Assembly: GCA_003173995.1 (NCBI GenBank) | Contig: PRDT01000010.1 | Coordinates: 1 to 6,051 of the forward strand | Length of the DNA: 6,051 bases | Source of the DNA: Candidatus Levyibacteriota bacterium | GTDB lineage: Bacteria > Patescibacteriota > Microgenomatia > Levybacterales > UBA12049 | Direction: 5' to 3' | In this document: in pieces, positions 4,794-6,051 of the stretch | How positions within the stretch are numbered: the first letter of the stretch is position 1 | Layout of the letters: each line of letters opens with the position of its first letter | Translations under genes and position numbers: made by a program | The notes under the pieces: generated by a model | Told to the model about the DNA's origin: nothing | The model's input: the letters and a program-made list of their open reading frames with translations, nothing else | Database searches by the model: none

Positions 4794-6043
4794 AGACCTC
4801 TTATGAGAATATCACGAAATTCTTCTCTTGTGATGCCTGTTGGGATACGATCAGCATGCTCATCTGAATTGGTTGCCATTGCAGCATGAGGTGGAAAAAA
4901 CCATACATCTGTTCTATCATCTCTTGTGGACAATCGAAAACTTCTGTCATGCTCGCGTGCTTCTATCTCGTCTCGTATTCCAACTAAAGAAAAGTTATCA
5001 TCAATAAGGCTTCCATCAGGATTTTGGTTAAGAATTCCGATTCGAGCATGCATTCCAGGTCTTCCTCGATAAGAGTTACCTAATTGCAAAACTACTCGAA
5101 ACCTTCCATCTGCATCTCCAATTGCAGCAAGAACCTCTGCAGTTTTACTAAGAGTATCCAAAATAATGCCTCTTTTCCCAGACGCCGTTACAAATCTTTC
5201 ACCTTGTTTTACTGCTTCTTCAGCGGGGAGAATATCTGTTACCAACAAATGATACATGTCATCTAACAATGTTTTTGATTGAGCTAAATACTCATCTGGA
5301 CGAAGAGTGACTGCCATACCAGCAAGCACGTGTTTGAGAGAGAACGCATCAGACTCTGAAATAGGTCCTGCTAAATATCTACTCATTCTATCAAGAGCTT
5401 GAGGATCTTCTCCATTTTGTTCTTCTCGCCACTCTTCAAAAGTCTGATCCACAACACTTAATGGAGCACTTTCACCTTGGAGAGAACTAGCAATACCATC
5501 CAATACCTCACCTGCACGGTGCATGTATGCTTCATCAGTTGGTGATGAAGCCTTAAGACTTCTTAAAACACTGTAGAGTGTAAAATAGTGCCCATCAATA
5601 GTTTGGCTATTCCATAGGTAGATGTGACGAAAATGATCTTCAGTAGTTGCATATGCCACTAATTGTTGTAATGCTTGTCGTTGTGCTGTATTTTCAGGAC
5701 GGGAAATTGTCATGTCTTGCTCATGCACATAATCCCATGCAAGAGAGCTTGCGCATACTTGTCTATCCGTAAAATCTGGTTGATGATGATCAAATGGACT
5801 AAATCCGGTATCAACATGTATTGAAGTTCTTCCATCAGCTGTCATTTGTGTAGGAGAGGAAAAATCATGAGGAGTATTAACAATAGTAGATTGTGCCTCG
5901 TCACCAAAGCGAGACCCTGCATTAACAAAAGCCACCTCAGCATCCCGCCATCCAGGCAAAAATCTCTTGACTATCCAGGATGACATTGTCGCATCCATAT
6001 CTGGATTTTTATGCGTGACAATAAGACGGTGATTTTGCTCCAC
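4790..6043 (-). CDS. DHH-type phosphoesterase-like protein, start uncertain and possibly continuing past the right edge
   Basis: The N-terminus has the metal-binding pattern of the DHH phosphoesterase/MYG1-like group: THKNPDMDA (10-18) with His11, Asp15 and Asp17; Asp78 in VDTG; FDHHQ (84-88); and ATTEDHF (132-138) with Asp136 as a candidate fourth motif. Such enzymes cleave phosphodiester or pyrophosphate bonds in small nucleotides, nucleic-acid ends or polyphosphate using Mn2+. The substrate here cannot be told. The middle (about 160-300) is helical. I see no GGGH motif of a standard DHHA1 domain. The C-terminus has LGNSYRGRPGMHARIGIL (321-338) and WFFPPHAAMA (381-390), which I do not recognise. 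No signal peptide or membrane span is seen. GTG at 6043 gives a plausible start, but only 8 bases precede it, without a stop or clear Shine-Dalgarno sequence. The protein has 8 Lys against 32 Arg, unlike TyrS (about 40 Lys, 17 Arg). Its TAA overlaps the recG TAG. Confidence 0.78.
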   Translation of the reverse strand: MEQNHRLIVTHKNPDMDATMSSWIVKRFLPGWRDAEVAFVNAGSRFGDEAQSTIVNTPHDFSSPTQMTADGRTSIHVDTGFSPFDHHQPDFTDRQVCASSLAWDYVHEQDMTISRPENTAQRQALQQLVAYATTEDHFRHIYLWNSQTIDGHYFTLYSVLRSLKASSPTDEAYMHRAGEVLDGIASSLQGESAPLSVVDQTFEEWREEQNGEDPQALDRMSRYLAGPISESDAFSLKHVLAGMAVTLRPDEYLAQSKTLLDDMYHLLVTDILPAEEAVKQGERFVTASGKRGIILDTLSKTAEVLAAIGDADGRFRVVLQLGNSYRGRPGMHARIGILNQNPDGSLIDDNFSLVGIRDEIEAREHDRSFRLSTRDDRTDVWFFPPHAAMATNSDEHADRIPTGITREEFRDILIRGL

Positions 6044-6051
6044 TTCTTGAG

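Overview
The window looks like a piece of a compact, moderately AT-rich bacterial chromosome. I infer a Patescibacteria (CPR)-like lineage. The reasons are starts that sit almost directly behind a -10 box with no Shine-Dalgarno sequence, tight or overlapping gene junctions, and housekeeping proteins in an unusual order. Taxonomy is inference only. The standard genetic code fits every gene.

Layout. On the minus strand at the left edge is the N-terminal part of a class A penicillin-binding protein (GT51 glycosyltransferase). Its promoter interlocks with a divergent plus-strand promoter (about 813-855). The plus-strand transcript begins with a 22-codon reading frame (868-936) that carries three consecutive Tyr codons. 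This is followed by alternative RNA pairings and an intrinsic terminator (961-985), which is the layout of a ribosome-mediated transcription attenuator specific for tyrosine. Downstream lie a hairpin, a perfect Shine-Dalgarno sequence and a 92-residue Arg-rich protein of unknown function with no tyrosine (1097-1375). Next come a long hairpin, an extended -10 promoter and tyrS (1447-2637). One base after tyrS begins a 39-residue single-span membrane peptide (2639-2758), and four bases after that begins recG (2763-4793). The far end holds a convergent minus-strand DHH-type phosphoesterase-like gene (4790-6043) whose stop codon overlaps the recG stop.

How the genes may work together. tyrS encodes tyrosyl-tRNA synthetase, so a tyrosine-codon leader about 460 bases upstream suggests feedback. 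When charged Tyr-tRNA is scarce, a ribosome stalls on the leader, the terminator fails to form, and transcription continues into the 92-aa gene and possibly tyrS. tyrS also has its own promoter. The membrane peptide and recG appear translationally coupled to tyrS. The attenuator is the most interesting element here. It is supported by base pairing and codon content seen directly, but it is untested.
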